Assembly: GCF_002895565.1 (NCBI RefSeq)
Contig: NZ_AZRN01000021.1
Span: 1 to 64,000, forward strand
DNA length: 64,000 nt
Reading direction: 5' to 3'
Origin: Petrotoga mexicana DSM 14811
GTDB lineage: Bacteria; Thermotogota; Thermotogae; Petrotogales; Petrotogaceae
In this document: positions 33,687-42,587 of the stretch, one piece after another
How the letters are laid out: every line of letters begins with the position of its first letter
Numbering within the stretch: the first letter of the stretch is position 1
Position numbers and translations under genes: made by a program
Notes under the pieces: model-generated
The model's database searches: none
What the model was told of the DNA's origin: nothing
What the model saw: the letters and a program-made list of their open reading frames with translations, nothing else

Positions 33687-35392
33687 AAGTAAAGATAAAT
33701 AACAGAGAATATGAATTCGATCAGGAAATTAGTATTTTAGACGCCACAAAGAAAGCTCACATAAAAATACCTACACTTTGTTACTCTGAAAAACTTGAAC
33801 CTTTTGGAAGTTGTAGACTTTGCTCAGTTGAAATAAAGGGGGAAAGAACCTTAAAACCAGCTTGTGTAACAAAAATAACCGATGGTATGGAAATTTTTAC
33901 TCATTCTCAAAGAGTAAGAAAGACAAGAAAAACTATCATGGAATTGATAATAGCTTCTCATGGAATAAATTGCAACTTAAATTGTCTTACATGTTCAAAA
34001 TCCGGCAGTTGTGAGATAAAAGAGGTTGCCGAAGAAATAGGTGTAACTGAAATAAGGGTCCCTCCAATATCTAATGGTCTACCAGAAGATAGAAGCAGTT
34101 ATTCAATTGTGAGAGAACCACAAAAATGTATCGTTTGTAACCGGTGCGTCAGAAAATGCTCAGAAGTCCAGTCGGTTAACATATTAACGATTGCAAATAG
34201 AGGGCCAGATACATACGTGACAACTTTCATGGACAAAGGTATGGGGAACGTAGATTGTACAAATTGTGGGCAATGTATTTTAGAATGCCCCACAGGAGCA
34301 TTACACGAGGTCTACCAAATGGATCAAGTATGGGCTGCTCTCTCTGACGAAAGTAAATATGTAATCGTGCAAACGGCTCCTGCCGTTAGAGTTGCAATAG
34401 CTGAAGAATTCGGAGCGGAACCAGGAAAAATCGCAACAAAACAAATGGTTGCGGGCTTAAGATTGTTAGGATTTGATAAAGTCTTCGATACTAACTTTGC
34501 TGCTGACTTAACGATAATGGAAGAAGCAAATGAATTCATTGAAAGATTCAAAAATAATGGAAAGCTTCCTTTATTCACGTCCTGTAGTCCCGGATGGGTT
34601 AAATTCTTAGAACATAATTATCCCGAATTTATTGATAACCTTTCATCGTGTAAATCTCCTCAACAGATGTTTGGAGCTATTGCCAAAACATATTATGCAA
34701 ACAAATTAGGAATCTCAAAAGAAGATACGGTTGTCGTTTCTGTCATGCCATGTACCGCCAAGAAATTTGAACGAGTTAGGTCAGAAATGAAGGGTGATGT
34801 TGATTATGTATTAACTACCCGTGAATTGGCAAAAATGTTTAAACTAGCTGGCATAGATTTGTTGAACGTTCCACAGGAGGAGTACGATGAACCTCTAGGT
34901 ATCTCTTCTGGTGCCGGTGCAATTTTTGGAGCAACGGGTGGTGTTATGGAAGCTGCTCTTAGGACTGCCTACGAAGTAATAACCGGTAAAGAATTAGAAA
35001 AATTGGACTTTGAATCCGTTAGAGGCATCGAAGGAATAAAGCAAGCTACTGTAGAAATTGATGGAATAAATTTAAAAGTGGCTGTCGTGAATGGTTTAGG
35101 GAACGCCAGAAAGGTTTTAGAAATGATCAAAAGCGGTGAAAAAGAGTTTCAATTTGTGGAATTCATGGCATGTCCAGGTGGATGTATTGGTGGAGGTGGT
35201 CAACCTATCCCAACAAACAATGAAATACTCCTAAAAAGGATGCAAGCGATATACGAAATTGACAGATCCCTGTCAATAAGAAAATCTCATGAAAACCCTG
35301 CTATCAAAACTTTATACGAAGAATTTCTTGGAGAACCATTAAGCGAGAAATCTCATGAATTGTTGCACACAACCTATATTGCAAGAAGCTAA
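33683..35392 (+). CDS. hydA: [FeFe]-hydrogenase catalytic subunit HydA
   Basis: 569-aa H2-forming subunit. Order: [2Fe-2S] ferredoxin domain (CYSEKLEPFGSCRLC), His-Cys3 cluster domain (HGINCNLNCLTCSKSGSC), two [4Fe-4S] clusters (CIVCNRCVRKC, CTNCGQCILEC), then the H-cluster domain with L1 TSCSPGWVKF, L2 MPCTAKKFE and L3 ACPGGCIGGGGQP. It ends after the small-subunit-like tail (LLHTTYIARS) with no extra C-terminal [2Fe-2S] domain. It works with HydB/HydC to dispose of NADH, and possibly ferredoxin, as H2. Confidence 0.97.
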   Translation: MKVKINNREYEFDQEISILDATKKAHIKIPTLCYSEKLEPFGSCRLCSVEIKGERTLKPACVTKITDGMEIFTHSQRVRKTRKTIMELIIASHGINCNLNCLTCSKSGSCEIKEVAEEIGVTEIRVPPISNGLPEDRSSYSIVREPQKCIVCNRCVRKCSEVQSVNILTIANRGPDTYVTTFMDKGMGNVDCTNCGQCILECPTGALHEVYQMDQVWAALSDESKYVIVQTAPAVRVAIAEEFGAEPGKIATKQMVAGLRLLGFDKVFDTNFAADLTIMEEANEFIERFKNNGKLPLFTSCSPGWVKFLEHNYPEFIDNLSSCKSPQQMFGAIAKTYYANKLGISKEDTVVVSVMPCTAKKFERVRSEMKGDVDYVLTTRELAKMFKLAGIDLLNVPQEEYDEPLGISSGAGAIFGATGGVMEAALRTAYEVITGKELEKLDFESVRGIEGIKQATVEIDGINLKVAVVNGLGNARKVLEMIKSGEKEFQFVEFMACPGGCIGGGGQPIPTNNEILLKRMQAIYEIDRSLSIRKSHENPAIKTLYEEFLGEPLSEKSHELLHTTYIARS

Positions 35393-35417
35393 TAAGGGCC
35401 TTTTGGCCCTTATTTTT
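35391..35417. terminator. bidirectional terminator between hydA and histidine kinase
   Basis: AATAAGGGCC TTTT GGCCCTTATT followed by TTT; symmetric, serving both convergent operons. Confidence 0.9.
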
Positions 35418-36750
35418 CAATAGGCAAAAATAAAGAAAACACAGTTCCTTTTCCAACTTCACTCTTCACTTCTATTCTTCCATCATGAGCATTAACGATC
35501 TCTTTAACAATTGCCAGTCCTAATCCAGTACTTTTTTCACTGCTTGTCCTTGCTTTATCTCCCCTATAGAAACGATCGAATATTCTATTTAAATCTTCTT
35601 TAGGAATACCTCTACCAGTGTCTTCTATAGATATTTTAGCAAAATTACCTTTTTTAACAGAAGAAATAGTAACTTTCCCTTTATCCGTATATTTTAAAGA
35701 ATTATCTAAAATATTTATAATAGCTTCTTTTAATTTATCTTTATCTGCCCTGATATATAGCTCTTCCAACTTTGCAACTTCTAATGCTAAACCTTTGTTG
35801 AGGTACAAAGGACTAACTTTTTTTATTACTTCTTCCAACAAAGATTTCAAATTAGTTTTGGTAAAATTGTAAAATTGAGTTTTGTTATCACTCCTGGCTA
35901 AAAATAGCAATTTATCTATAATTTCTGACATATAAGAAGTTTCTTCTAAGATCAACTCTAAAGATTTTTTATACTCCTCTATCGACCTGTCTTTTTTCAA
36001 AGACAAACTACTTTCCGCTTGTATTATCGAAAGTGGGGTTCTTAAATCGTGAGAAACATCTGCGGTGAATTGCTTCTGTTGTTCAAAGGCTTTTTCAAGT
36101 CTCGAAATCATTTGATTCAACGTGGAAGCTAGCCTTCCTAACTCATCTTGCGTTTTTACTTTTATCCTTTCATTTAAATTATTTTCTTCGATATTTTTTG
36201 CCGTATCTATAATTTTTTCAACAGGTTTAAGAGAACTATCGGCATAAAAAAATCCCCCTATCCCAGCAAGAATCATTACCAAAACACCAGTCGATATCAG
36301 AATCATTTTCAAACGAGCCAAAACATTCTCTATCTCATTAGTAAATCTTCCAATGATTATGACAACATTCGAATTTTCTTTTAGCTTTGCAGTTGAAACA
36401 TAAAATCTAGTGTTCCAATTGAAGTCGGTGGTTAAATTGAAGAAAAATGTTTCGCCTGCATTGGCTTTTTGTACCTTCCCCTGAATGTCTGGTATTTTTA
36501 TAAGATAGCCATAAAACCTTAATAAACTAGCATCATCACTATAAATGTAAATCATTTCGTTTGGCAACGCTTTTATATTTTCAATATCTTCAACATTTTC
36601 TGTTTTTTCTAATACTCCTTTAAAATCACCCATTCTTGTCAACAAAAAATTATCAATATTATCATATAGGCTGTAGCTTAAAGCATAATAAGAGCTCAGC
36701 CCAAATACTAAAAGCAAAATGGCCATTATTAGTAAGTACCAAACGGTCAA
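35410..36750 (-). CDS. sensor histidine kinase
   Basis: 446-aa OmpR-type kinase: TM1 at the N-terminus, an extracytoplasmic sensor of about 110 residues, TM2 (MILISTGVLVMILAG), HAMP, H-box VSHDLRTPLSII, N-box NILDNSLKYT, and ATP motifs DTGRGIP and GLGLAI. The listed start is TTG 36750. The frame is open further upstream and encodes FFKSIKFK before TVWYLL, which looks like the usual cytoplasmic N-tail of such kinases, so the real start may lie about 10 codons earlier at a non-standard codon (ATC 36783 or ATA 36762). Encoded 26 nt after its response regulator. Confidence 0.9.
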   Translation of the reverse strand: MTVWYLLIMAILLLVFGLSSYYALSYSLYDNIDNFLLTRMGDFKGVLEKTENVEDIENIKALPNEMIYIYSDDASLLRFYGYLIKIPDIQGKVQKANAGETFFFNLTTDFNWNTRFYVSTAKLKENSNVVIIIGRFTNEIENVLARLKMILISTGVLVMILAGIGGFFYADSSLKPVEKIIDTAKNIEENNLNERIKVKTQDELGRLASTLNQMISRLEKAFEQQKQFTADVSHDLRTPLSIIQAESSLSLKKDRSIEEYKKSLELILEETSYMSEIIDKLLFLARSDNKTQFYNFTKTNLKSLLEEVIKKVSPLYLNKGLALEVAKLEELYIRADKDKLKEAIINILDNSLKYTDKGKVTISSVKKGNFAKISIEDTGRGIPKEDLNRIFDRFYRGDKARTSSEKSTGLGLAIVKEIVNAHDGRIEVKSEVGKGTVFSLFLPIEK

Positions 36751-36776
36751 TTTGAACTTTATGCTCTTAAAAAAAC

Positions 36777-37445
36777 CTAAGATACCGTTAACCTGTAACC
36801 AGCTCCTCTAACAGTTTCTAGAATTTTACCCTCTTTATCTCCAATTTTCTTTCTCAATCTTCTTATATATACATCTATAACGTTTGAATTCCCTTCAAAG
36901 TCGATATCCCACATCTTTTCCTCAAGAATAGTCCTTGTAACTACTATTCTTGGGTTTCTCATAAAATACTCCAAGATATTGTATTCCTTTGGGGTTAATT
37001 TCAATTTTTTCTCTCCCATCCAAACCTCTCTTGTTAAGGTGTTTAAAGTTAAATCCCCCACTTTAAGAATCGGGTTGCGGGTAAAACTTTCTCTTCTTAG
37101 CAGAGATCTAACCCTTGCAAATAATTCATCGAAATCAAAAGGTTTTACCAAATAATCGTCTGCTCCGGAATCTAAACCCTTAACTCTGTCTCCCACACTA
37201 TCTTTTGCAGTTAGCATCAATATTGGAGTATTGATATTTTCTTTCCTTAAATTTTGACAAACGGTTATCCCATCTTTTTTTGGTAGCATTATATCTAAAA
37301 TTATCAAATCGTATGAAGAATATTTTGCATAGTTTTCTGCTTCTTCTCCATCGTAAACAACGTCGATACAGTATCCTTCTTCCGTAAGTCCCCTTTTTAT
37401 TATATTAGCAAGTTTTTCTTCATCCTCAACAACAAGAATTTTCAT
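36777..37445 (-). CDS. OmpR/PhoB-family response regulator
   Basis: 222 aa: receiver domain with phospho-acceptor Asp in YDLIILDIMLPKKDG, acidic VEDEEK near the start and Lys in LVKPFDFDEL, then a winged-helix DNA-binding domain ending VRGAGYRLTVS. ATG 37445 with GAGGTG six nt upstream; an in-frame GTG at 37454 is part of that site. Divergent from the PepSY secreted protein, which is a likely target. Confidence 0.93.
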   Translation of the reverse strand: MKILVVEDEEKLANIIKRGLTEEGYCIDVVYDGEEAENYAKYSSYDLIILDIMLPKKDGITVCQNLRKENINTPILMLTAKDSVGDRVKGLDSGADDYLVKPFDFDELFARVRSLLRRESFTRNPILKVGDLTLNTLTREVWMGEKKLKLTPKEYNILEYFMRNPRIVVTRTILEEKMWDIDFEGNSNVIDVYIRRLRKKIGDKEGKILETVRGAGYRLTVS

Positions 37446-37661
37446 ACTATCCACCTCGATAATTAATATTCTATCACAACTAATTTTCTGACTTTCAAAT
37501 TAAACTTTTATGAAAAAAATAACTTTTTAATCATTCATTTTTTTACTATAAAACTTTCAGTTTAAGTTAAGTTCACTCTCATAGGAATTTCATTCCTGAA
37601 TTATAGACTAATAGTGTAAAGGGTGGAGGGAAGGGAATACCAAAACAAGGAGGTGAAAGAG

Positions 37662-38288
37662 ATGACCAAAAGACTATTAGGAACACTGATTATAGTGACT
37701 TTTCTAATCAGTGGATTCGTGTTTGCTCAGTTACCTGAACAACCACCTGCAACATCAGAAGAACCAGGAGAATTAGTGGGAGTTCCAATAGATCAACTAA
37801 TACAAACCGTCAAAGCCACAATACCGGAAGGAACCCTAGTTTCTATAACTGCTGATAAAGGACTTTTCGGTAAAGATAAAGGCACTTACACTTTCAAATT
37901 TGACGATGGAACAGAAGTTCAAGTGGACAAACAAACCGGAGAAATATTGTCCACGAAGGAAGGGCAAACTCCATCTGAAGAAACTTTGAACCTCTTATCT
38001 ATGGTAAACATATCTTTAGAGGAAGCTGTAAAAACTGTTGTAAGTGCATATCCCGAAAATGTGTTTCAATCAGCAAAGATAGAAGCAGATGAAACAGGTA
38101 ACCCTGTTTACACAATTGAACTCTCTGACTTAACAGTGAAAGTGAATCCATCTAATGGTGAAATAATTTCTCCTGAAGGAGAAGTAGAGATGCCACAACC
38201 CACTGAAAGTATGCCGAGCGAATCAGGGACTTCCACTGAAGAAAGTACTCCCGGAGAATTTGAAGCTCCACTAAATGAAAACTTCTAA
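37662..38288 (+). CDS. secreted protein with two PepSY-like domains
   Basis: 208-aa protein beginning with a signal peptide (MTKRLLGTLIIVTFLISGFV, cleavage near FAQ). Two PepSY-like modules follow, each with a helix, two strands and a D/NP-x-NGEI turn: VDKQTGEIL and VNPSNGEII. The tail is rich in S/T/E/P. PepSY proteins often inhibit proteases or act with two-component systems. ATG 37662 with AAGGAGGTG upstream. It faces the two-component operon across a 216-nt gap. Confidence 0.8.
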   Translation: MTKRLLGTLIIVTFLISGFVFAQLPEQPPATSEEPGELVGVPIDQLIQTVKATIPEGTLVSITADKGLFGKDKGTYTFKFDDGTEVQVDKQTGEILSTKEGQTPSEETLNLLSMVNISLEEAVKTVVSAYPENVFQSAKIEADETGNPVYTIELSDLTVKVNPSNGEIISPEGEVEMPQPTESMPSESGTSTEESTPGEFEAPLNENF

Positions 38289-38305
38289 AATCCTCCCAGT
38301 TCAAC

Positions 38306-38337
38306 TTCCCCTGCAAAAAATCTGCAGGGGAATTTTT
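38306..38337. terminator. terminator after the PepSY gene
   Basis: TTCCCCTGCA / TGCAGGGGAA hairpin with T run on the plus strand; overlaps the end of the convergent gene. Confidence 0.88.
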
Positions 38338-39499
38338 AAATATTAACAAACCACATGAAAAAAGCTGCCATTGGAGCTATCGTCAAATTATCGTTTAACC
38401 AACTACCAAACCCTTCCACCACAGTTGCCGAAAGAGCACCCACAATCAAACTCACATAACTAATTGGTAACCCGATCAAATTCATGTAAACAGTTCCCGA
38501 TGCAAAAGAAATGAAAAAACACGCTAAACTCCCTTCCACCGTCTTCCCTTTCAACCATTGATGTTTACCCCACTTTTTCCCGACCAGTACAGCCCAAGAA
38601 TCTCCCAGTGCTAACATCACAATAGAGATCAAAGAATATGGAACGGGGAACAATCCCGCAATAGCTGAACCCATAAGAAAATAACTTGTTCCGGAAATTT
38701 TATGAGCCTCATCGCTTTTTCCAACAGGTTTAAAAATTTTCTTCAAAAACTCATTTATACTTTTTGAGTATTTTCTTATTAATTCAAGAGAAAAAGCTAT
38801 TAAACCAGCAATTACAACAATATATCTAAAAACTACAGGACCCCAAAGTGGGTAAGCAAGCGCCGGGAACAAAAGACCCATATAACGCCAGATCTTTCTT
38901 CTAACAAAATTATCTTTTAAAGGTTCTTTTACCTCTTGGAAAGCTCTTTTCAAATTCTCCCAACCTTTAATAAAAAGCCAAGCCACCAAAATAATAGTCA
39001 AAACAGTACCCAATAAATCCATAGTACCTCTCAAATATCCTATCAAAATAACAAAGGGCCACAAAAATGACAAAACGAACATTATCCCCTTACCAAAAGT
39101 AAGCCATAACGTTCCAGCTAATATACCAAAGGCGGCAGACTCTAACGGAAACAAAACAACAAAAGATCCCACAGCGGCTGCTACCCCAACACCACCCTTA
39201 CCCTTCAGCCAAATAGACCAAGAATGACCTATTATTGCTACTAAAGCAAGTAATGGCCACCAATTCTTACCTATACCAAGCAAAAAACCAATTAAAATAG
39301 CCAAAACCCCTTTGGTAGAATCTCCTGTAAAAGATAATATACCTGCTACAGGTCCGGCTATTTTCCAGGCGTTAGTTGCGCCGACATTTTTAGTTCCTTC
39401 TTTTCTAATATCCTTTCCAGAAAAAATTTTTGCAAAAATAAAACTCCATGGTATCGAACCGATAAGATAACTCGCAACCAACGAGATAAAAAATCTCAT
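38336..39499 (-). CDS. plsY: PlsY acyltransferase fused to CTP-transferase/dolichol-kinase-like domain
   Basis: 387-aa polytopic membrane protein. Residues ~1-200 are PlsY (acyl phosphate:glycerol-3-phosphate acyltransferase): GSIPWSFIFAK, GTKNVGATNAWK and GHSWSIWLKGKGGVG. Residues ~210-387 carry GDSWAVLVGKKWGK and GKTVEGSLACF, the signature of the CdsA/Sec59/phytol-kinase group. PlsY alone is about 200 aa. The fusion suggests that one protein makes lysophosphatidate and acts on a later lipid intermediate or a prenol. ATG 39499 with GAGGTG upstream; the ATG at 39517 precedes that site. Confidence 0.88.
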   Translation of the reverse strand: MRFFISLVASYLIGSIPWSFIFAKIFSGKDIRKEGTKNVGATNAWKIAGPVAGILSFTGDSTKGVLAILIGFLLGIGKNWWPLLALVAIIGHSWSIWLKGKGGVGVAAAVGSFVVLFPLESAAFGILAGTLWLTFGKGIMFVLSFLWPFVILIGYLRGTMDLLGTVLTIILVAWLFIKGWENLKRAFQEVKEPLKDNFVRRKIWRYMGLLFPALAYPLWGPVVFRYIVVIAGLIAFSLELIRKYSKSINEFLKKIFKPVGKSDEAHKISGTSYFLMGSAIAGLFPVPYSLISIVMLALGDSWAVLVGKKWGKHQWLKGKTVEGSLACFFISFASGTVYMNLIGLPISYVSLIVGALSATVVEGFGSWLNDNLTIAPMAAFFMWFVNI

Positions 39500-39711
39500 A
39501 TATTGATCACCTCTCATTTTTAATTATACTCTACTTTTCAAATCTTTAGAAAAAATGAGAAAAATCAACCTAATCAAAAATATTTGCATTTAATTGGATT
39601 ACATTGACCATAATCAAGTAAAATCAAGTTTGACTTTTTGTTTATTTTAATTTAAAATGGATATGAATAAATTCGATTTTAGAATGAATTAATTAAAGGA
39701 GTTAGAAAAAC
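39500..39711. other. divergent intergenic region before the pectin island
   Basis: About 210 AT-rich nt. A partial copy of the TTTAG-N5-CTAAA palindrome (TTTAGAATGAATTAA, 39678-39692) sits 20 nt before the GH4 start. No clear consensus promoter. Confidence 0.35.
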
Positions 39712-41103
39712 ATGCCAGTTAAAATTTCTTTTATAGGAGCAGGTAGTGTTAGGTACACAGTAAAATTAGTAGGAGATTTAGCAAAAACAAAGGAATTAAA
39801 CGGAAGCTTAATCTCTTTCATGGACATAGACGAAGAGCGATTAAATGCCGTAGATAACCTCGCTAAAAGATACACCGAAGAAATAGGTGGTAACCTTAAA
39901 TTTGAAAAAACTACCAACCGTGAAGAATCATTGAAAGATGCAGACTTTGTTATAAACACAGCATTATATAGGGCACCAGGCCATGAAGATGGTTATGTAA
40001 GTTATGAAATCATGCGTGATGTTGCAGAAAAATATGGTTACTACAGAGGAATAGATAGTCAAGAATTCAACATGGTATCGGATTATTATACATTCACAAA
40101 CTACAATCATTTAAACTTATCACTAAATATAGCCAAATCAATTGAAAAAATATGTCCGAATGCATGGCTTATACAAACCGCTAACCCTGTTTTCGAAATT
40201 ACACAATTGATTAAAAAGCTTACCAATGTAAAAGTAGTAGGCTTTTGTCATGGGGTTGGAGGTGTCCACGAAGTTCTTAAAACTTTAGGATTAGAAGAAA
40301 ACGAAACTGATTGGCAGGTAGCTGGAGTGAACCACGGAATTTGGCTGAACAGATTTTTATACAAGGGCGAAGAGGCTTACCCAATCTTAGACAAATGGAT
40401 AGAAGAAGAATCAAACAATTGGGAACCAAAAGATCCTTGGGATACTCATTTAGCTCCAGCGGTTATCGATATGTACAAATTCTATGGATTATTGCCCATA
40501 GGAGATACAACTAGAAACAGCACATGGAAACATCATCATAGTTTACAAGCAAAAAAGAAATGGTATGGAAAGTTCGGGGGGATAGACAACGAAGTTGAAA
40601 GACCGAAGTTCTATGAAGAATTACGTCAAATAAAAAGAATGATAATTCAAGTTTCGAAAGATCCAAGTATCAAAATAACAGAAAACTGGCCTGAAGAATT
40701 CCCAAAAGAAAAAATGAGTGGTGAACAACAGATACCTTTTATAAACGCATTAACTAACGATGTTGAAGCAAGATTATTCTTGAATATCTTGAATAATGGA
40801 ACGATAAAAAATATTCCTGACGATGTAGTTGTAGAAGTCCCTGTAAAAGTTAACAAAAATGGAATTTCTCCTGAAAAGATACAACCGGATCTACCAGAAA
40901 AGATTAAAAATTACTATATAATTCCTAGAATTACAAGAATGGAAATGGCGTTAGAAGCCTTTATAACAGGAGATAGAAATATCTTAGAAGAAGTGTTGGT
41001 AAGAGATCCAAGAACCAAAAATTACGATGATATTCCTAAATTGTGGGATGAAATATTCGATCTTCCATTTAACAAGGAAATGAAGGAACATTATGGAAGA
41101 TAA
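39712..41103 (+). CDS. GH4 glycosidase, probable alpha-galacturonidase
   Basis: 463-aa NAD+- and metal-dependent glycosidase with N-terminal Rossmann FIGAGSVRYT, a TANPVFEIT motif, metal-site Cys in GFCHGVGG and GVNHGIW. The CHG variant of the Cys motif is found in GH4 enzymes acting on uronosides, whereas glucosidases/galactosidases have other residues. Position ahead of uxaC suggests that it releases galacturonate (or glucuronate) from oligomers in the cytoplasm. No signal peptide. Confidence 0.85.
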   Translation: MPVKISFIGAGSVRYTVKLVGDLAKTKELNGSLISFMDIDEERLNAVDNLAKRYTEEIGGNLKFEKTTNREESLKDADFVINTALYRAPGHEDGYVSYEIMRDVAEKYGYYRGIDSQEFNMVSDYYTFTNYNHLNLSLNIAKSIEKICPNAWLIQTANPVFEITQLIKKLTNVKVVGFCHGVGGVHEVLKTLGLEENETDWQVAGVNHGIWLNRFLYKGEEAYPILDKWIEEESNNWEPKDPWDTHLAPAVIDMYKFYGLLPIGDTTRNSTWKHHHSLQAKKKWYGKFGGIDNEVERPKFYEELRQIKRMIIQVSKDPSIKITENWPEEFPKEKMSGEQQIPFINALTNDVEARLFLNILNNGTIKNIPDDVVVEVPVKVNKNGISPEKIQPDLPEKIKNYYIIPRITRMEMALEAFITGDRNILEEVLVRDPRTKNYDDIPKLWDEIFDLPFNKEMKEHYGR

Positions 41104-41186
41104 TAACGTGTTTAATAGAAAAGGTCCTAAAGCATGTTTCATGATTTTCAAAAACATGAAGAATTGAAGTAGAGGAGGTCAAAAAA

Positions 41187-42554
41187 ATGTCTTTTTTGGA
41201 TGAAAATTATTTACTACAAAACAACACTTCGAAGATCTTGTATAATTCAATTAAAGATCTCCCTATCTTAGATGCTCACAATCACGGGGATGTGAAGGAG
41301 ATCGTTGAGGACAAAGGTTGGGATGACATATGGCAAGTTGAAGGAGCGACCGATCATTATGTTTGGGAATTAATGAGAAAAAGAGGTGTCCCCGAAGAAA
41401 AAATAACTGGAAATGCTTCAAATAAGGAAAAGTGGATGGCTTTGGCTGAAGTTTTCCCTGTGTTCGTTGGCAATCCTACATACGAATGGATACACCTCGA
41501 TCTAAAAAGAAGGTTTAAAATAGAAGATACCATTTCAAAGTATACGGCTGAAAAGATATGGCAAGATACCTCTCTATTACTAAAAAGCGAAAGTATGAAA
41601 CCTCAACAATTATTAAAAGAAATGAACGTAGAAATAATGTGTACAACAAATGATCCAACAGAGGATCTCTCATACCATGAAAAAGCTAAAGATATTGGGG
41701 GAATAAAAATTCTTCCCACTTGGAGACCCGACAAAGCTATGAACATTGAAAAAGAAAATTGGAAGGATTTTGTAGAAAAGTTAGGAGAAATAACAAAAGA
41801 AAATGTTGAACGTTTTGATGGGTTTTTAAATGCTCTTTACAAAACACACAAAAAATTTGAAGAATTTGGCGGTGTTTCGAGTGATCATGGTATATTTGAA
41901 CCGATTTCATACCCAGTTGAAAAAGAAAGAGTAAAAGAAATATATGTAAAAGCACTTTCAAATAAAGAGTTAACGAAACAAGAAATTTCAGACTTCAAAT
42001 CCTTTATGTTTTACGAATTTGGGACGATGAATGCTGAAAGCAATTGGGTTATGCAATTACATATTGGTGCGGTGCGAGATTATAGAGACAAGTTATATAA
42101 TACTTTGGGGCCAGACACCGGAGGAGATATTTCAACTAGCAACGTTGACTTGGCAAATGGGTTAAAATACTTTTTAAACCAATTTGATGAAAAATTGAAA
42201 GTTGTTTTGTACTGTTTGGATCCATCGCTATTTCCAACCGTTGCCACAATAGCAAGGGCCTTTCCAAACGTTAGCCTTGGAGCACCTTGGTGGTTCAACG
42301 ACAGCCCCTTTGGAATGGAGATGTATTTAAAATATATATCCACCATTGACCTTCTTAGCGACTTAGCGGGTTGGGTAACAGATTCAAGAAAGCTAATCTC
42401 CTACGGTTCAAGGACAGAGATGTTCAGAAGAGAGTTGTCTAACGTGGTTGGTGAAATGGTAGAAAAAGGTCAAATACCTATCAGGGAAGCATTTGATTTG
42501 GTGAGAGATATTAGTTACTTTAGACCAAAAAGGTTGTTTTTTGAAAAAATTTAG
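41187..42554 (+). CDS. uxaC: uronate isomerase
   Basis: 455-aa amidohydrolase-fold enzyme converting D-galacturonate to tagaturonate and D-glucuronate to fructuronate. Motifs: DAHNHGDVKEI near the N-terminus and GAPWWFNDSPFGMEMYL near the C-terminus. GAGGAGG precedes the ATG. Second gene of the GH4-uxaC-ROK-uxaE series. Confidence 0.95.
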   Translation: MSFLDENYLLQNNTSKILYNSIKDLPILDAHNHGDVKEIVEDKGWDDIWQVEGATDHYVWELMRKRGVPEEKITGNASNKEKWMALAEVFPVFVGNPTYEWIHLDLKRRFKIEDTISKYTAEKIWQDTSLLLKSESMKPQQLLKEMNVEIMCTTNDPTEDLSYHEKAKDIGGIKILPTWRPDKAMNIEKENWKDFVEKLGEITKENVERFDGFLNALYKTHKKFEEFGGVSSDHGIFEPISYPVEKERVKEIYVKALSNKELTKQEISDFKSFMFYEFGTMNAESNWVMQLHIGAVRDYRDKLYNTLGPDTGGDISTSNVDLANGLKYFLNQFDEKLKVVLYCLDPSLFPTVATIARAFPNVSLGAPWWFNDSPFGMEMYLKYISTIDLLSDLAGWVTDSRKLISYGSRTEMFRRELSNVVGEMVEKGQIPIREAFDLVRDISYFRPKRLFFEKI

Positions 42555-42587
42555 ATAAAAATTATTAAACTCGGAGGTACCAATTTG

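Noticed and set aside
41110-41135. TTTAATAGAAAAGGTCCTAAA as an operator before uxaC
   Set aside because: Arms match poorly and spacing differs from the TTTAG-N5/6-CTAAA family.
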